Source of the DNA: Streptomyces sp. NBC_01210
GTDB taxonomy: Bacteria; Actinomycetota; Actinomycetes; Streptomycetales; Streptomycetaceae
Length of the DNA: 64,000 bases
Direction: 5' to 3'
Assembly: GCF_036010325.1 (NCBI RefSeq)
Contig: NZ_CP108549.1
Location: 8,866,001 to 8,930,000 of the forward strand
The notes under the pieces were generated by a model. That model did no database searches. It had not been told where the DNA came from and saw only the letters and a list, made by a program, of their open reading frames with translations. This document shows, piece by piece, positions 26,800-36,346 of the stretch. A program made the position numbers and the translations under genes. Every line of letters starts with the position of its first letter. Positions within the stretch are counted from its first letter, which is position 1.

Positions 26800-27243
26800 T
26801 CAGCCGCCGGATTCCGATATGGCTGTCTCGCCGCGGAGAGGGGGCAGGGGATCGCTGTCCGCGCCAGCGCGAGTCGTAGCGGCCAGGACGTCGAGGGTGC
26901 CGGTCAGGTCGAAGAGCCTCCACACGCAGGGACTGGTGTCGATCACTGCCGCGGTCTGGCCGGACGACAGGGCCTTGTGGCGGATGTCTATGAGGACCTG
27001 AAGACCGGAGCAGTCACAAAAAGACACCCTGGCGAGATCGATTTCGAGGCCGGTGGACGCTTGCAGGGCCGCGTCGAGCACCCGATGTAGATCTGGTGCG
27101 CTGTCCAGGTCTATTTCGCCCGCCGCGACCACTCGGGCGCGGCCACCGGCGACCCCGGTCACTGTGAGTGCGAGGCGGTTGCTGAAGGTCGGGCGCACGG
27201 GGCGCGGGTCGGGCTTCTTGGACAGGCCTGAACGGGAAGCCAT
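26800..27243 (-). CDS. STAS domain protein (anti-sigma factor antagonist)
   Basis: A 147-residue STAS protein. After a ~20-residue polar leader it has the usual fold: LTVTGVAGGRARVVAAGEID, then LEIDLARVSFCDCSGLQVLID with the phosphorylatable serine in CDCSGLQ. The ATG at 27243 has GGGAG at proper spacing; the ATG two codons upstream overlaps that site. It is divergent from a small HTH gene and could be a partner of the PP2C phosphatase at 14098. Confidence 0.9.
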   Translation of the reverse strand: MASRSGLSKKPDPRPVRPTFSNRLALTVTGVAGGRARVVAAGEIDLDSAPDLHRVLDAALQASTGLEIDLARVSFCDCSGLQVLIDIRHKALSSGQTAAVIDTSPCVWRLFDLTGTLDVLAATTRAGADSDPLPPLRGETAISESGG

Positions 27244-27278
27244 GATCATCTCCCTGGAACGGCAAATCCTCTGTCCTC

Positions 27279-27307
27279 ATGTTGAGCCGTACCGCGAGAT
27301 ACGTCAA
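27279..27307 (-). promoter_or_regulatory. Candidate sigma-70-type promoter for the STAS gene
   Basis: On the minus strand, TTGACG and CAACAT are separated by 17 bp, ~36 bp upstream of the STAS start. The -35 is good and the -10 is weak. This is a sequence match only. Confidence 0.35.
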
Positions 27308-27369
27308 TAGATACCTGAATTTAGTTTCGGGTGATGCAAAACCTGTATGAGGGAACGTACGATGGGTTC

Positions 27370-27750
27370 ATGGACGAAGCCCCGGCGCCCCGCACCACAT
27401 GGACGTTCCTGACCAATCACGCTCGCGTGCTTTCGGCCATCTCGCGCGATCCATGGGTCCGGATCCGCGATCTTGCCAGCTCTCTCGACCTGACTGAGCG
27501 GACCGTCCAAGCTGTTGTCTCCGACCTGGAGGCGGCCGGGTACCTGACGCGCACGCGCGAGGGCCGACGGAACAAATACCGCCTGATCGGAGGAAGGTTC
27601 CGTCATCCGGCGGAAGGGCACCGGGACATTGCCCCGCTCCTGGAAGCCCTGGCAAGCCCGGCGGGACTGCCCGGCGCGGGAGGCGACGACGCGGCCGAGC
27701 CGGGTCGGGAGCCCAGTCCCTCCGACGCGGCACATTCGCAGGACTCGTGA
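27370..27750 (+). CDS. Small winged-helix (ArsR/MarR-like) transcriptional regulator
   Basis: A 126-residue protein with one winged helix (WTFLTNHARVLSAISRDPWVRIRDLAS, then LTERTVQAVVSDLEAAGYLTRTREGRRNKYRL, quoted in parts) and a low-complexity tail. This short type is common in Streptomyces. The ATG at 27370 gives the standard N terminus; an ATG at 27331 is also open. It is divergent from the STAS gene, and the shared 126-bp gap may hold its operator. Confidence 0.82.
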   Translation: MDEAPAPRTTWTFLTNHARVLSAISRDPWVRIRDLASSLDLTERTVQAVVSDLEAAGYLTRTREGRRNKYRLIGGRFRHPAEGHRDIAPLLEALASPAGLPGAGGDDAAEPGREPSPSDAAHSQDS

Positions 27751-27914
27751 AACCCCGGCGGTCTGTCACCGGGACGGTGCACGCCACCGAGTCTCCTGAC
27801 AGGACCGCCGGGGCATGGGAACTGCGTGGACAACGCCGGGTGAGCCTTCGAAAGGCTGGGGGCGTGAGCGCTGTTTCGCTGGTGTGTCCGCTCACCCCGT
27901 ACCAAGGAGTGATC

Positions 27915-28100
27915 ATGAGCGTTGCAGGCGAACCCGGCGGTCGGGCTCAGCAGATGCGTGCCGAGGCGCAGGAGTTGGAACAGGCCGCGGAGCGTGCGAG
28001 CGACCCCCAAGGGTGTCAGCGGCTGAAGGACAAGCTCGTCGGCGCAAGGGGCACAGCGAGCAGGACGTGATCGCCGGGCGCCTGGATGCCAACCCCTGGG
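27915..28100 (+). pseudogene. DUF6381-like small protein, frameshifted
   Basis: Starting at ATG 27915 (after AAGGAG) the frame encodes MSVAGEPGGRAQQMRAEAQ, then LEQAAERASDPQG and RLKDK. This matches DUF6381-type proteins of ~65 residues. The expected end (KARRRKGHSEQ) is read in another frame from about 28030, so one indel separates the halves. The in-frame stop at 28068-28070 would give a 51-residue product with a wrong tail. Confidence 0.6.
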
Positions 28101-28319
28101 GGACGTACTCCGGCACCGCTGCTCGGTCCGCGCCGCCCGACGACGGCTCGAAGTCACGGCGTGACGCCGCGCCGTCGACATCGCCTCTGGTGTCGACCGG
28201 CGTGACAGTCTCCCGTGGTCACGGAGGGGCGCCTTTCGGCGCCGGTGTGGGCTCGGCCGACTGGGGTAGGCGTTCGGCGAACAGCGGCCGCACGACGAGC
28301 AAGGCTGCGGAGGAAGCCA

Positions 28320-28712
28320 TGCCCGAACTGCCGGATGTCGAAGGATTCCGTCAGGCGCTGATCAGCTGCAGCCGGCGTCGGCGCGTCACGGCCATCGAGG
28401 TGCGCGACGCCGGAGTTCTGCGGGGCGTCACCGAGAAACGGCTGCGGAGAGAACTCGAGGGAAGGCGTCTCAGGAAGGCGTCTTGGGAAGGCGTGGCGTC
28501 ACGGCAAATGGTTGTTCGCGCCAACGGGTGATGGGCCAACCTTTGTGTGTCATTTCGGCATGAGGGATCACTGTGGTGCTGCTCTGCGGACGAACCGATT
28601 GAAGCGTATGACCGCTCGTGCTGACGCTCGACGATGGTCGGAACCTGCGCTATCGCGATCAACGCAAACTGCAGGGCGTGCAGTTGGCCGGGGCAGGGCC
28701 GGTAGAGAACGC
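28320..28712 (+). pseudogene. Fpg/Nei-type DNA glycosylase, decayed N-terminal half
   Basis: ATG at 28320 gives the diagnostic N terminus MPELPDVEGF (Pro1 being the catalytic residue after Met removal) and continues VTAIEVRDAGVLRGVTEKRL. A frameshift near 28490 and a stop at 28529 break it. Later pieces (FVCHFGMR-like, then LTLDDGRNLRYRDQRKLQGVQL at ~28620-28680) are read in other frames. The helix-two-turn-helix and zinc finger are missing. Confidence 0.75.
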
Positions 28713-29047
28713 TTTCGAGCCGGATAGGCGTACCCGAGTAAACGAGCCACCGGCACAAGGGCAACCTTTCCCCTTTCCACTGGTCGAGCGTGCACCGACA
28801 GTTAAGCCGCGAATCGGCTGCGGCGCTATCGCCCCCATCACCGCGGCATATCGGGGTTTCCGCTGTCGGCTCGCCTGTCCCGTGCAACGGGTGGTCGGCG
28901 TGCGCGCCACGAGAGGGCGCCGCGAGGTGTCGCTCCCCGTTTGGCGGGCATCCGACCACTAGTCGGCACCGTGGATGAGAGACTCCGTGCGGCGGTATGC
29001 CGAAGAAGGTGGGCCAGCTGCGGCCGGGCCGCGGGAAGGCAGTCGTC

Positions 29048-30145
29048 GTGCGCAGCGTGGGTGTCGAGGAAGAACTGCTGTTGGTGGACGCCGAGAGCGG
29101 TGAGCCTCGCGCCCTGTCGGCGACCGTGCTGGCCGCCGCTTCCCGGGAGGCCGTCCGCAAGGACAAGAACAAGGTCTTCGAAGCGGAACTGCAACGCGAG
29201 CAGCTCGAGTTTGCCACCCGGCCGCAGGTCGCCATGGATGGCCTCGCGCACGAGATCCGGCGCTGGCGGGCCGAGGCCGCCCGCCACGCGGAGGGGCTGG
29301 GCGCGGCCGTCGCCGCGCTTGCCACCTCTCCTCTGCCCGTCAGCCCCTCGATCGGGTTCAGCGAGCGGTACCGGTGGATGGGTGAGAAGTTCGGGCTGAC
29401 CGTGCAGGAGCAGCTCACGGGAGGATGTCATGTGCATGTCTCTGTCGGCTCAGACGAGGAGGGTGTCGCGGTCCTCGACCGCATCCGGCCGTGGCTGCCC
29501 GTGCTGCTGGCACTGAGCGCAAACTCCCCGTTCTGGCAGGGCCAGGACAGCAAATACGGCAGCTACCGCAGCCAGGTCTGGGGCCGCTGGCCCTCCGCCG
29601 GTCCTGTGGAGGTCTTCGGCTCCGCGGATCGGTACCACGAACAGGTGCGAGAGCTGCTCGGCACCGGCGTGCTGCGGGACGAAGGCATGATCTACTTCGA
29701 CGCCCGGCTGTCCCACCGCTACCCCACCGTCGAAATCCGGGTGGCGGACGTGTGCCTGGACCCGTCGACGACGGTGCTGCTCGCCACCTTGTCCCGTGGC
29801 CTCGTGCAAACGGCCTTCCGTCAGTGGCAGAAGGGCGAGCCGCCCGCCCGGCACGGGGTGGCCCTGCTGCGCATGGCTGTCTGGCAGGCTGGCCGGTACG
29901 GCCTGGAACATCAGCTGATCCATCCCCTGAGCATGCGACCCGCACCCGCAGAGACAGTGGTGCGGGCGCTATTCGACCACGCGCGGGACGAACTCGAAGA
30001 CACGGGTGACCTCGTGCCCGCTCGGGAAGCGATCAACACCCTGCTGGCCACCGGCAACGGAGCGCGGGTCCAGCGCGAACTAATGGAGAGGACGGGCAAC
30101 CTCCGGAACGTCGTCAAAGAATGCGTGAGCCGCACCCAGGGCTGA
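29048..30145 (+). CDS. Carboxylate-amine ligase, YbdK/GCS2 family
   Basis: A 365-residue member of the glutamate-cysteine ligase 2 (YbdK) family. The start VRSVGVEEELLLVD is typical, with Glu residues of the ATP/Mg site, then GGCHVHVSVGSDEEGV and YGSYRSQVWGRWPSAGP further on. GTG at 29048 is chosen for the GGGAAGG site eight bases upstream and the family N terminus; an ATG at 28997 would add 17 residues. YbdK enzymes have weak gamma-glutamylcysteine synthesis, and the real substrate is unknown. Confidence 0.9.
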   Translation: MRSVGVEEELLLVDAESGEPRALSATVLAAASREAVRKDKNKVFEAELQREQLEFATRPQVAMDGLAHEIRRWRAEAARHAEGLGAAVAALATSPLPVSPSIGFSERYRWMGEKFGLTVQEQLTGGCHVHVSVGSDEEGVAVLDRIRPWLPVLLALSANSPFWQGQDSKYGSYRSQVWGRWPSAGPVEVFGSADRYHEQVRELLGTGVLRDEGMIYFDARLSHRYPTVEIRVADVCLDPSTTVLLATLSRGLVQTAFRQWQKGEPPARHGVALLRMAVWQAGRYGLEHQLIHPLSMRPAPAETVVRALFDHARDELEDTGDLVPAREAINTLLATGNGARVQRELMERTGNLRNVVKECVSRTQG

Positions 30146-30649
30146 CCGGAAAGGTCGGACGCCGCCCGGTAAGCCGGCTGGATCGACGCTCGTCTCCCGG
30201 ACACACCCGGGGAAGCCTAGGATCCTGGCCGCGCAACTGCCCGGCCCCACTGTGAGGTCCTCAGCGACGCCCCTGACGGGGCTTTGCGGGGGCGGCGGAC
30301 AGAGTCGTTCGGGCTGGAGGAGTTCTGCCGCGGTGGCGGAGTGGGACGCCAGCGCGGTGCTGTCAGCCGGGCGGCGAAGTCGCCGGTTCCGGCAGCCTCG
30401 GCGGTGCGGCGGAATACGGGTGGTGGTGCGCGCCCTATCGCCCCTCGTCGCATCGCCGGTCAGCCGCATGACCCGGCTGGTCAGCACGGTCCGCTGGTGC
30501 TCGGCCTGGTACCGGGCAGCCAGCGCCTCGAAGAAGGGGAGTCCGACCGCCCGAGAACGCTGCTTTGGCACATAGCGGCGCTTCGGTACGTACAGTCTCG
30601 CCAGTGGGATGGTTACCCAAGGGCGTCTTCCTCTCCTTGGAGGGACGAC
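30146..30649. other. No convincing gene
   Basis: About 500 bp after the YbdK gene. A minus-strand frame shows a helical, basic stretch around 30440-30600 that I do not recognise. No ribosome site or hairpin stands out. Confidence 0.4.
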
Positions 30650-30811
30650 ATGTCTGTTCCCCCGAGCCCCTATCCCACGCCGGACCCTGCGCCACCTTCG
30701 CCGGACCCCGCGCCATCTCCTCCAGGACCAACCCCCGGACCCGGCCCTGTACCGGACCCGGGCCCTCTTGGCGAGGACCGTGGTGCTGCTGCGCATGCAG
30801 CCTCGTTATGA
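30650..30811 (+). CDS. Small proline-rich protein
   Basis: A 53-residue ORF with a strong GGAGGG site before ATG 30650. It is almost entirely Pro/Gly/Ser/Asp repeats (PSPYPTPDPAPPSPDPAP). Such short, proline-rich proteins occur in Streptomyces; no function is known. The tail may be altered by a frameshift. Confidence 0.45.
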   Translation: MSVPPSPYPTPDPAPPSPDPAPSPPGPTPGPGPVPDPGPLGEDRGAAAHAASL

Positions 30812-31010
30812 ATGTGTGCCGAGCAGCATGTAGGTGTGCCCGCGCCGGCGGCAGCAGGCGGATCAGGCGGATCAGGCCGCGCCCAGCCGTCGGTCTGACT
30901 CGCGGCCGTTGGCGTGAAACACGTCTTTCTCCGGGGCGGTGATACCGGTACATCGAGGCGGGTGCATGGTCGCCCAGTACGCACATGCAGACCATGAAGG
31001 AAGGGACAGC

Positions 31011-31241
31011 ATGACCAGCAGCGAGGCCGGAGAGGTCACTGGAACGAAGGACAAGGACTACAACCTGATCTGGTACATCGAGGCGTGCCTGAGCAACGCG
31101 CTGCGGATGGAGACCTTCATCCAGGATGGGGAACGCGACAGCGACACCGAAGTCGTCGATTTGTTCCGCAAGGCCCAGGCAGACAGCCGTAAGGGCGCCG
31201 AACTGGGCAAGCAACTGCTGCGTGCGCGACTTGGCAGCTGA
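31011..31241 (+). CDS. Conserved small acidic protein
   Basis: A 76-residue hydrophilic protein (TKDKDYNLIWYIEACLSNA, LRMETFIQDGERDSDTEVV, LFRKAQADSRKGAE). The ATG at 31011 follows AAGGAAGGGA. The pattern of helical, charged sequence is shared by a small conserved family in Streptomyces, without known function. It sits alone between longer non-coding stretches. Confidence 0.75.
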   Translation: MTSSEAGEVTGTKDKDYNLIWYIEACLSNALRMETFIQDGERDSDTEVVDLFRKAQADSRKGAELGKQLLRARLGS

Positions 31242-31977
31242 CACCATGCCCTGAGCGTGGGTCAGCCCACGCAGCGCGCTACGCGACACCGATCCGTTCG
31301 CGGAGGGGCAGCGGGCGCTGCGTCCCCTCGGAGCAGGCCACGCGAGCCGTTCATGATGTGGTGAGCCTACGCCGGCTTGGACCGCCAGAGGCGCTCCCCG
31401 ACCCCCTGTACGGCGAGCGAGGACGAGGGTGCCGGCGGCCCGGCCGCTTCTGAACTCTTGATCATTCGTTGGGTATTGCGTGGATGCTCGCGGGAGCCAG
31501 TGGTGCCGTGCTGGTGCGCTGCGGTCGGCAGAGGGCCGGCCGAGCTGGAGAATGTTGGCACGGTCGGGTGCACGGGTGAGCGGCCACACCGGATCCGCCT
31601 GCGGGGGCTGCCCGCTGGGCCGCGCTGTTCCCCCAGCAATACGGCAGCGCGGTGTCCATGTGGCGTCTGCGCCGCAGAGGTGTGGCGAGGTGGTGAGGGC
31701 CTCGCCGAACTATCTGGTCAGCAATACAGCGGCTCTCCGTTGCGGCGCAGCCGATGCCTCTGTGATGCGGTGAAATCGCAGGTCACGGGATGCTGGGGCC
31801 GACCCCGGTGGTGACGGGCATCGGCAGCGAACAGCCAGCGAGGTGACGGTGCGTCTCTCCTTCTTCGACGAGGAGTGCGCACTACCGGACGACGTCGTGG
31901 ACGCACGCTGGAAAACAGCATGGACCGCCTGGAGGAGCAGAACGGCTCGAGGCCGACTGACCCCATACGCTGAAAGG
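31242..31977. other. No convincing gene
   Basis: About 730 bp without a supported gene. Frames on both strands have no recognisable domains; an N-terminal extension of the metallophosphoesterase frame to 31843 exists but looks non-coding. Confidence 0.45.
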
Positions 31978-32478
31978 GTGCGCCTGCTACTGACCAGCGA
32001 CACCCATGTGCCCACGAAGGCCAAGGCGCTGCCGGGGGAACTCCTCGACCGGATCGCCGGCGTCGACGTTGTCATACACGCCGGAGACTGGGTGGACACC
32101 GCGACCCTCAACCTGCTGGAGGCGCGGGCGAAGCGCCTGGTCGGTGTGTACGGCAACAACGACGGGGCGGACCTGCGGGCCCGGCTGCCCGAAGTGGCGC
32201 TCGTGGAACTGGAAGGGCTCCGCATCGGCGTCGTCCACGAGACCGGCCCGGCGCCGGGGCGCGAACGACGGTGTATCGAGCGGTTTCCCGAACTGGACGT
32301 GCTGGTCTTCGGGCACAGCCACATTCCGTGGGACACGACGGCCGACGGCAGGCTGCGCCTGCTGAACCCGGGTTCACCGACCGATCGCAGGCGTCAGCCG
32401 TACTGCACGTACATGACCGCCGAAGTGGCAGCGGGTGCCGTCGGCCAGGTGCGGCTGCATCGGCTGCCGCGGCGCTGA
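31978..32478 (+). CDS. Metallophosphoesterase (YfcE/MJ0936-like)
   Basis: A 166-residue metallophosphoesterase. The metal-binding motifs are in order: LLTSDTHVP (usually SDTH), VIHAGDWVD (GD), GVYGNNDG (GNND), and VFGHSHIPW (GHSH). GTG at 31978 gives the standard start and length; the longer frame to 31843 is not supported. The family hydrolyses phosphodiesters with two divalent metals. It is followed by a broken aldo/keto reductase. Confidence 0.9.
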   Translation: MRLLLTSDTHVPTKAKALPGELLDRIAGVDVVIHAGDWVDTATLNLLEARAKRLVGVYGNNDGADLRARLPEVALVELEGLRIGVVHETGPAPGRERRCIERFPELDVLVFGHSHIPWDTTADGRLRLLNPGSPTDRRRQPYCTYMTAEVAAGAVGQVRLHRLPRR

Positions 32479-32529
32479 CCGTCTCGCTGAAGAGCCCGGA
32501 GTCCGCTCCTTTTCCATACGGGGGCTGGC

Positions 32530-33254
32530 CGGCACGGCCACCGACACCGCCGCCTTCTACTTCTCGCCGTTGCGCTCCGCCAACGAGCTGATCAACCGGG
32601 CACTGGCTCCCTACCCGGACGATCTCGTCATCACCACCAAGGTCGGACCGGGCCGCGATCCCTCGGGCCAGTGGCTGCCGCACGCCACCCCCAAACAGCT
32701 GCGCGGCCAGGTCGAGGACAACCTTCGCCAGCTCGGCCGTGACCACCTATGTGGTGAACCTGCGCATCGTCGGCACCGATTCAATCGCCGAATGCTTCGG
32801 CGCACTCGCCGAATTGCGCGAGGCCGGACTCATCTGTCACCTGGGCCTGTCCAACGTCCGCCCCCACCACCTCGCCGAGGCTCAGACCATCGCTCCGGTG
32901 GTCTGCGTCCAGAATATGTACGGCATCGGCGCATCGCCCGGGCAGAGGGAGTTCCTGCACATCTGGGGTGAACAGCGCATCGCGTTCGTGCCGTTCTACT
33001 CGATCGCCGGCACCGGACGCACGGTCGGCGCGACCACCGACGACAGCAGGGAGGTGCACGCCATCGCCCGCGCCCGCGGAGTGAGCGCAGCCCAGATCCG
33101 GCTGGCGTGGACTCTGCACCAGGGCCCCCACGTCCTAGCCATCCCCGGTACTGGCGAGCCCGACCATATCGCCGAGAACGTGGCCGCCGGCTCTTTGCGC
33201 CTTTCCGAGGACGAACTCACCGTCCTGGACGCCCTCCACCACGAAACAGCATGA
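32530..33254 (+). pseudogene. Aldo/keto reductase, truncated and frameshifted
   Basis: The N-terminal ~55 residues are missing: the readable part starts at TATDTAAFYFSPLRSANELI. It then shows LVITTKVGPGRDPSGQWLP up to LRQLGRD, and after a frameshift near 32743 resumes as VVNLRIVGTDSI, LICHLGLSNVRPHHL and the C-terminal cofactor region (IPGTGEPDHIAENVAAGSLRL). The catalytic Asp/Tyr region is partly lost (DTAAFYF in place of DTSDFYG). It cannot encode a complete TIM barrel. Confidence 0.8.
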
Positions 33255-33299
33255 ACAAGACCCCCTGCCGTTGTGATCCACTCCTGCTGATCGGCTTGT

Positions 33300-33960
33300 C
33301 TGCCTTGCCTGTTCCTGCCGCCTGCCCGATAGCCCTGACCGCCGCCGAGCGGCAACGGCTGAAGAAGGCGGCCTATGGTCACAAGACTCGGCACCAGGCC
33401 AGGGTCCGGTCGCGGATCGTGCTCTTGGCAGCGCGGGGCATGTCCAACGCGCGGATCGCTGTTGAGGTGGGGTGTACGTGGACACCGTGCGCACCTGGCG
33501 GGTCCGGTTCGCCGACCTGGGCGTGCTCGACTGGCCGACCTCCAGCGTCCGGGGCGGCCCGCCGTCTTCACCGCGTTGCAGGCCGCACAGGTCAAGGCCC
33601 TGGCGTGTCAGCTTCCCGCCGAGGCAGGCGCGCCGCTGTCACGCTGGTCGTGCCCGAAACTGGCGCGCGAGGCCGTCGTCCGCCGGATCGCCCCGGCCCA
33701 TCTCGGCGTTCACCGTGCGCCGCTGGCTGGACCAGGACGCGATCAGGCCCTGGCAGCACCGCTCCTGGATCTTCATCAGCGACCCCGACTATCGCCCAAG
33801 GCCGCCCGTGTCCTGGACCTGTACGCCAGCAGCTGGGGCGGGCTACCGCTCGGTGCGGACGAGAAGGCCGGACAGGGCAGCTCCGACGATGGTCCCATCC
33901 AGGAACCGCGCGCCGCCAAGAGCCCGTCGCCCTTGACGGCATCCGGCTCAAATCTGCCTC
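33300..33960 (+). mobile_element. IS630-family transposase, N-terminal part, multiply frameshifted
   Basis: Reading across three frames gives an IS630 transposase N terminus: LTAAERQRLKKAAYGHKTR, HQARVRSRIVLLAARGMSNA, VDTVRTWRVRFADLGVLD, VKALACQLPAEAGAPLSRWS, TVRRWLDQDAIRPW, then VLDLYASSWGG and DEKAG with the first catalytic Asp region. Four or more frame changes are needed and the C-terminal DDE part is absent. Confidence 0.75.
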
Positions 33961-34052
33961 CCAGAGCGTTACGAGCCGGGGGAGAGGGAAGGCGTCGTTC
34001 TGTTACGCCAGTAGTCGGCTGCGATCGGCCCGAGGGAAAGGCAGCATGCGGC

Positions 34053-34610
34053 ATGGCACACGCTCCGGATGTCATCGCGGAACTGACTGCCGACCACCGT
34101 GAGGTGGGCGAGCTCTTCGCGCAGATCGAGGAGGTCACGCCTGGGTCGGCGGAGCGTAAGCAGCTGCTCGACCAGCTGACCATTGAGCTGGTACGGCACT
34201 CAGTGGCCGAGGAGATGCACCTCTACCCCGCAGTGCGCGAGTACCTGGAAAACGGAGATGCCCTGGCGGACAAGGAGCTCGCTGACCACGGCCGTTTGGA
34301 GCAGCTGCTCAAGGGCCTTGAGGCGAGGGACGCCGACGACCTCGATTTCAACCGGCTCCTGGTGAATCTCAGGGTGGAAGTTTTCGCACATGTCAAGGAT
34401 GAGGAGGATAATCTCTTCGTTCAGCTGCGCCAGGGCTGTCATCCTTTTGTCCTGGAGAGCCTGGGCGAGAAGGTCCGGAACGCGAAGAAGACCGCCCCCA
34501 CGCGTCCCCACCCCGGCGCTCCCACCTCACCGCCGGCCATCAAACTCCTGGCTCCTGGTATCGGGCTGGTCGACCGGGCCCGTGACTTCGTCACAGGCCG
34601 CGGCAAGTAG
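34053..34610 (+). CDS. Hemerythrin-domain protein
   Basis: A 185-residue protein with a hemerythrin/HHE domain in the first ~140 residues. Candidate di-iron ligands appear as ADHREVGEL, RHSVAEEMHLYP, ADHGRLEQL and HVKDEEDNLF. The tail (~45 residues) is Pro- and Lys-rich. ATG at 34053 follows GGGAAAGG; the upstream open frame is IS630 sequence. HHE proteins bind oxygen, NO or iron and respond to redox stress. A second hemerythrin-type protein is at 38800. Confidence 0.9.
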   Translation: MAHAPDVIAELTADHREVGELFAQIEEVTPGSAERKQLLDQLTIELVRHSVAEEMHLYPAVREYLENGDALADKELADHGRLEQLLKGLEARDADDLDFNRLLVNLRVEVFAHVKDEEDNLFVQLRQGCHPFVLESLGEKVRNAKKTAPTRPHPGAPTSPPAIKLLAPGIGLVDRARDFVTGRGK

Positions 34611-34789
34611 CAACAGGTTTCAAGGACGGCGGGCGGGTACCGGATGTCTTCGTCGACTACTCGAACCTTTTTGGGACCGGCTACCGAGAGCTGGTCTTTC
34701 CGGTTTTGCTCTCGATCACAGTGCGATACCGATGGCATTTGAGGCTATTCTCCCTTTTCATTGCTGTTGTTCCTGGGTATGGCGCTGAA

Positions 34790-35800
34790 GTGAGCTATGT
34801 GAACCGCGGCGGGGAGTACTCGCGTGACAGCCGGTACATCACCACCCGGATCACCACCGACGGACGCGACGGCTTCCCTGTGGAGCCCGGCCGCTACCGG
34901 CTGGTGGTCAGCCGGGCCTGTCCGTGGGCCAGCCGGGCGGTGATCGTACGGCGGCTCCTCGGCCTGGAGAGGGCGATGTCGATGGCCATCGCCGGGCCCA
35001 CGCACGACGAGCGCAGCTGGACGTTCGACCTCGACCCGGGCGGCCGCGACCCGGTGCTCGGCATCGAGCGGCTCCAGGAGGCGTACTTCGCCCGCGACCC
35101 GGGCTACGACCGGGGCATCACGGTGCCGGCGATCGTCGACGTGCCGACCGGCAAGGTGGTGACCAACGACTTCCCGCAGATCACGATCGACATGTCGCTG
35201 GAGTGGAGGCTCTACCACCGCGACGGATCGCCGGCGCTCTACCCGCCCGCGCTGCGGTCGGAGATCGACGCGGTGAACGAGGTGGTCTACAAGGACGTGA
35301 ACAACGGCGTCTACCGGACCGGTTTCGCCGGGTCGCAGGAGTCGTACGCCGCAGCCTATGAGCGCCTGTTCGCCCGGCTGGACTGGCTCGCCAAGCGGCT
35401 CGAAGAGTCCCGGTACCTCGTCGGCGACACGATCACCGAGGCGGATGTGCGGCTGTTCACCACGCTCGTGCGCTTCGACGCCGTCTATCACGGTCACTTC
35501 AAGTGCAACCGGCACAAGCTTTCCGAGATGCCGGTGCTGTGGGCGTACGCGCGAGACCTGTTCCAGACGCCCGGCTTCGGCGACACGGTCGACTTCGACC
35601 ACATCAAGCGGCACTACTACACGGTGCACCGTGACATAAATCCGACCAGGATCGTGCCGGCCGGCCCGGACCTGACGGATTGGCTCGAGCCGCACGACCG
35701 CGCAGCGCTGGGCGGGCGGCCGTTCGGCGACGGCACGCCGCCCAAGCCGGTCGCACCCGAGGAGGCAGTGCCGGCCGGCCACACACCGCCGGTTACCTGA
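34790..35800 (+). CDS. Xi-class glutathione S-transferase-like reductase
   Basis: A 336-residue protein of the xi-class GST group (glutathionyl/mycothiyl-hydroquinone reductase type). The redox cysteine is in SRACPWASRAV, followed by a C-terminal helical domain (YLVGDTITEADVRLFTTLVRFDAVY) with the expected substrate tyrosines. GTG at 34790 gives the family start SYVNRGGEYSRD. No ribosome site is seen; GGGTAT at 34775-34780 could be a -10 giving a leaderless mRNA. In actinobacteria the thiol partner is expected to be mycothiol. Confidence 0.9.
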   Translation: MSYVNRGGEYSRDSRYITTRITTDGRDGFPVEPGRYRLVVSRACPWASRAVIVRRLLGLERAMSMAIAGPTHDERSWTFDLDPGGRDPVLGIERLQEAYFARDPGYDRGITVPAIVDVPTGKVVTNDFPQITIDMSLEWRLYHRDGSPALYPPALRSEIDAVNEVVYKDVNNGVYRTGFAGSQESYAAAYERLFARLDWLAKRLEESRYLVGDTITEADVRLFTTLVRFDAVYHGHFKCNRHKLSEMPVLWAYARDLFQTPGFGDTVDFDHIKRHYYTVHRDINPTRIVPAGPDLTDWLEPHDRAALGGRPFGDGTPPKPVAPEEAVPAGHTPPVT

Positions 35801-36346
35801 GCCGGCGTCTCTGCTCCCGGCCACGTCCAGCGCCATGTCCGCCGTCTCCATCCGGGAGCCCGCGCGCGAGCCGCCGCCTGCCCGGGTGACTCCGCCAACG
35901 GATATCTGCAGCTACCCCTCGAAAAGGTCAGCATCGCGCCGGTAGGTCGAAGAGGCGCAGGAGTGGGCGATCGGCCAGACGCTCGCGTGGTTCAAGGACA
36001 CGACGGGTGCCGGCCGTCACCGAGCCTCAGCGTTGGCCGTGGCGTGGCGCGGCTGCGGCACTTCGCCAAGCTGGCCCATCCCTCGCCGATCGGCTACGAC
36101 GAAGAGCTTCCACCACAATTGCAGGCCCCGATCCGCTGTGGCTACTACCTGTTCCCCATCGACGTGTGGAGCCGCGCTCTGCAGAACTGGCAGTCCGAAT
36201 TACTCTCGCCGTCGTGTCTATGGCCATCCTCTCCGTCTACCTCCGCCAACGCGGATCGCTTCGAATCCAAACCAGTCGGCGCACCCCACCGCGCCACAGG
36301 CATCGAGGGAACTGACGCGCAGCAGGTCGTCGTTGGTGTGCGGGTG
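35801..36346. other. No convincing gene
   Basis: About 550 bp. Short frames (for example one encoding GYDEELPPQLQAPIRCGYYL near 36090-36160) look like gene scraps but match nothing I recognise. Confidence 0.4.
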
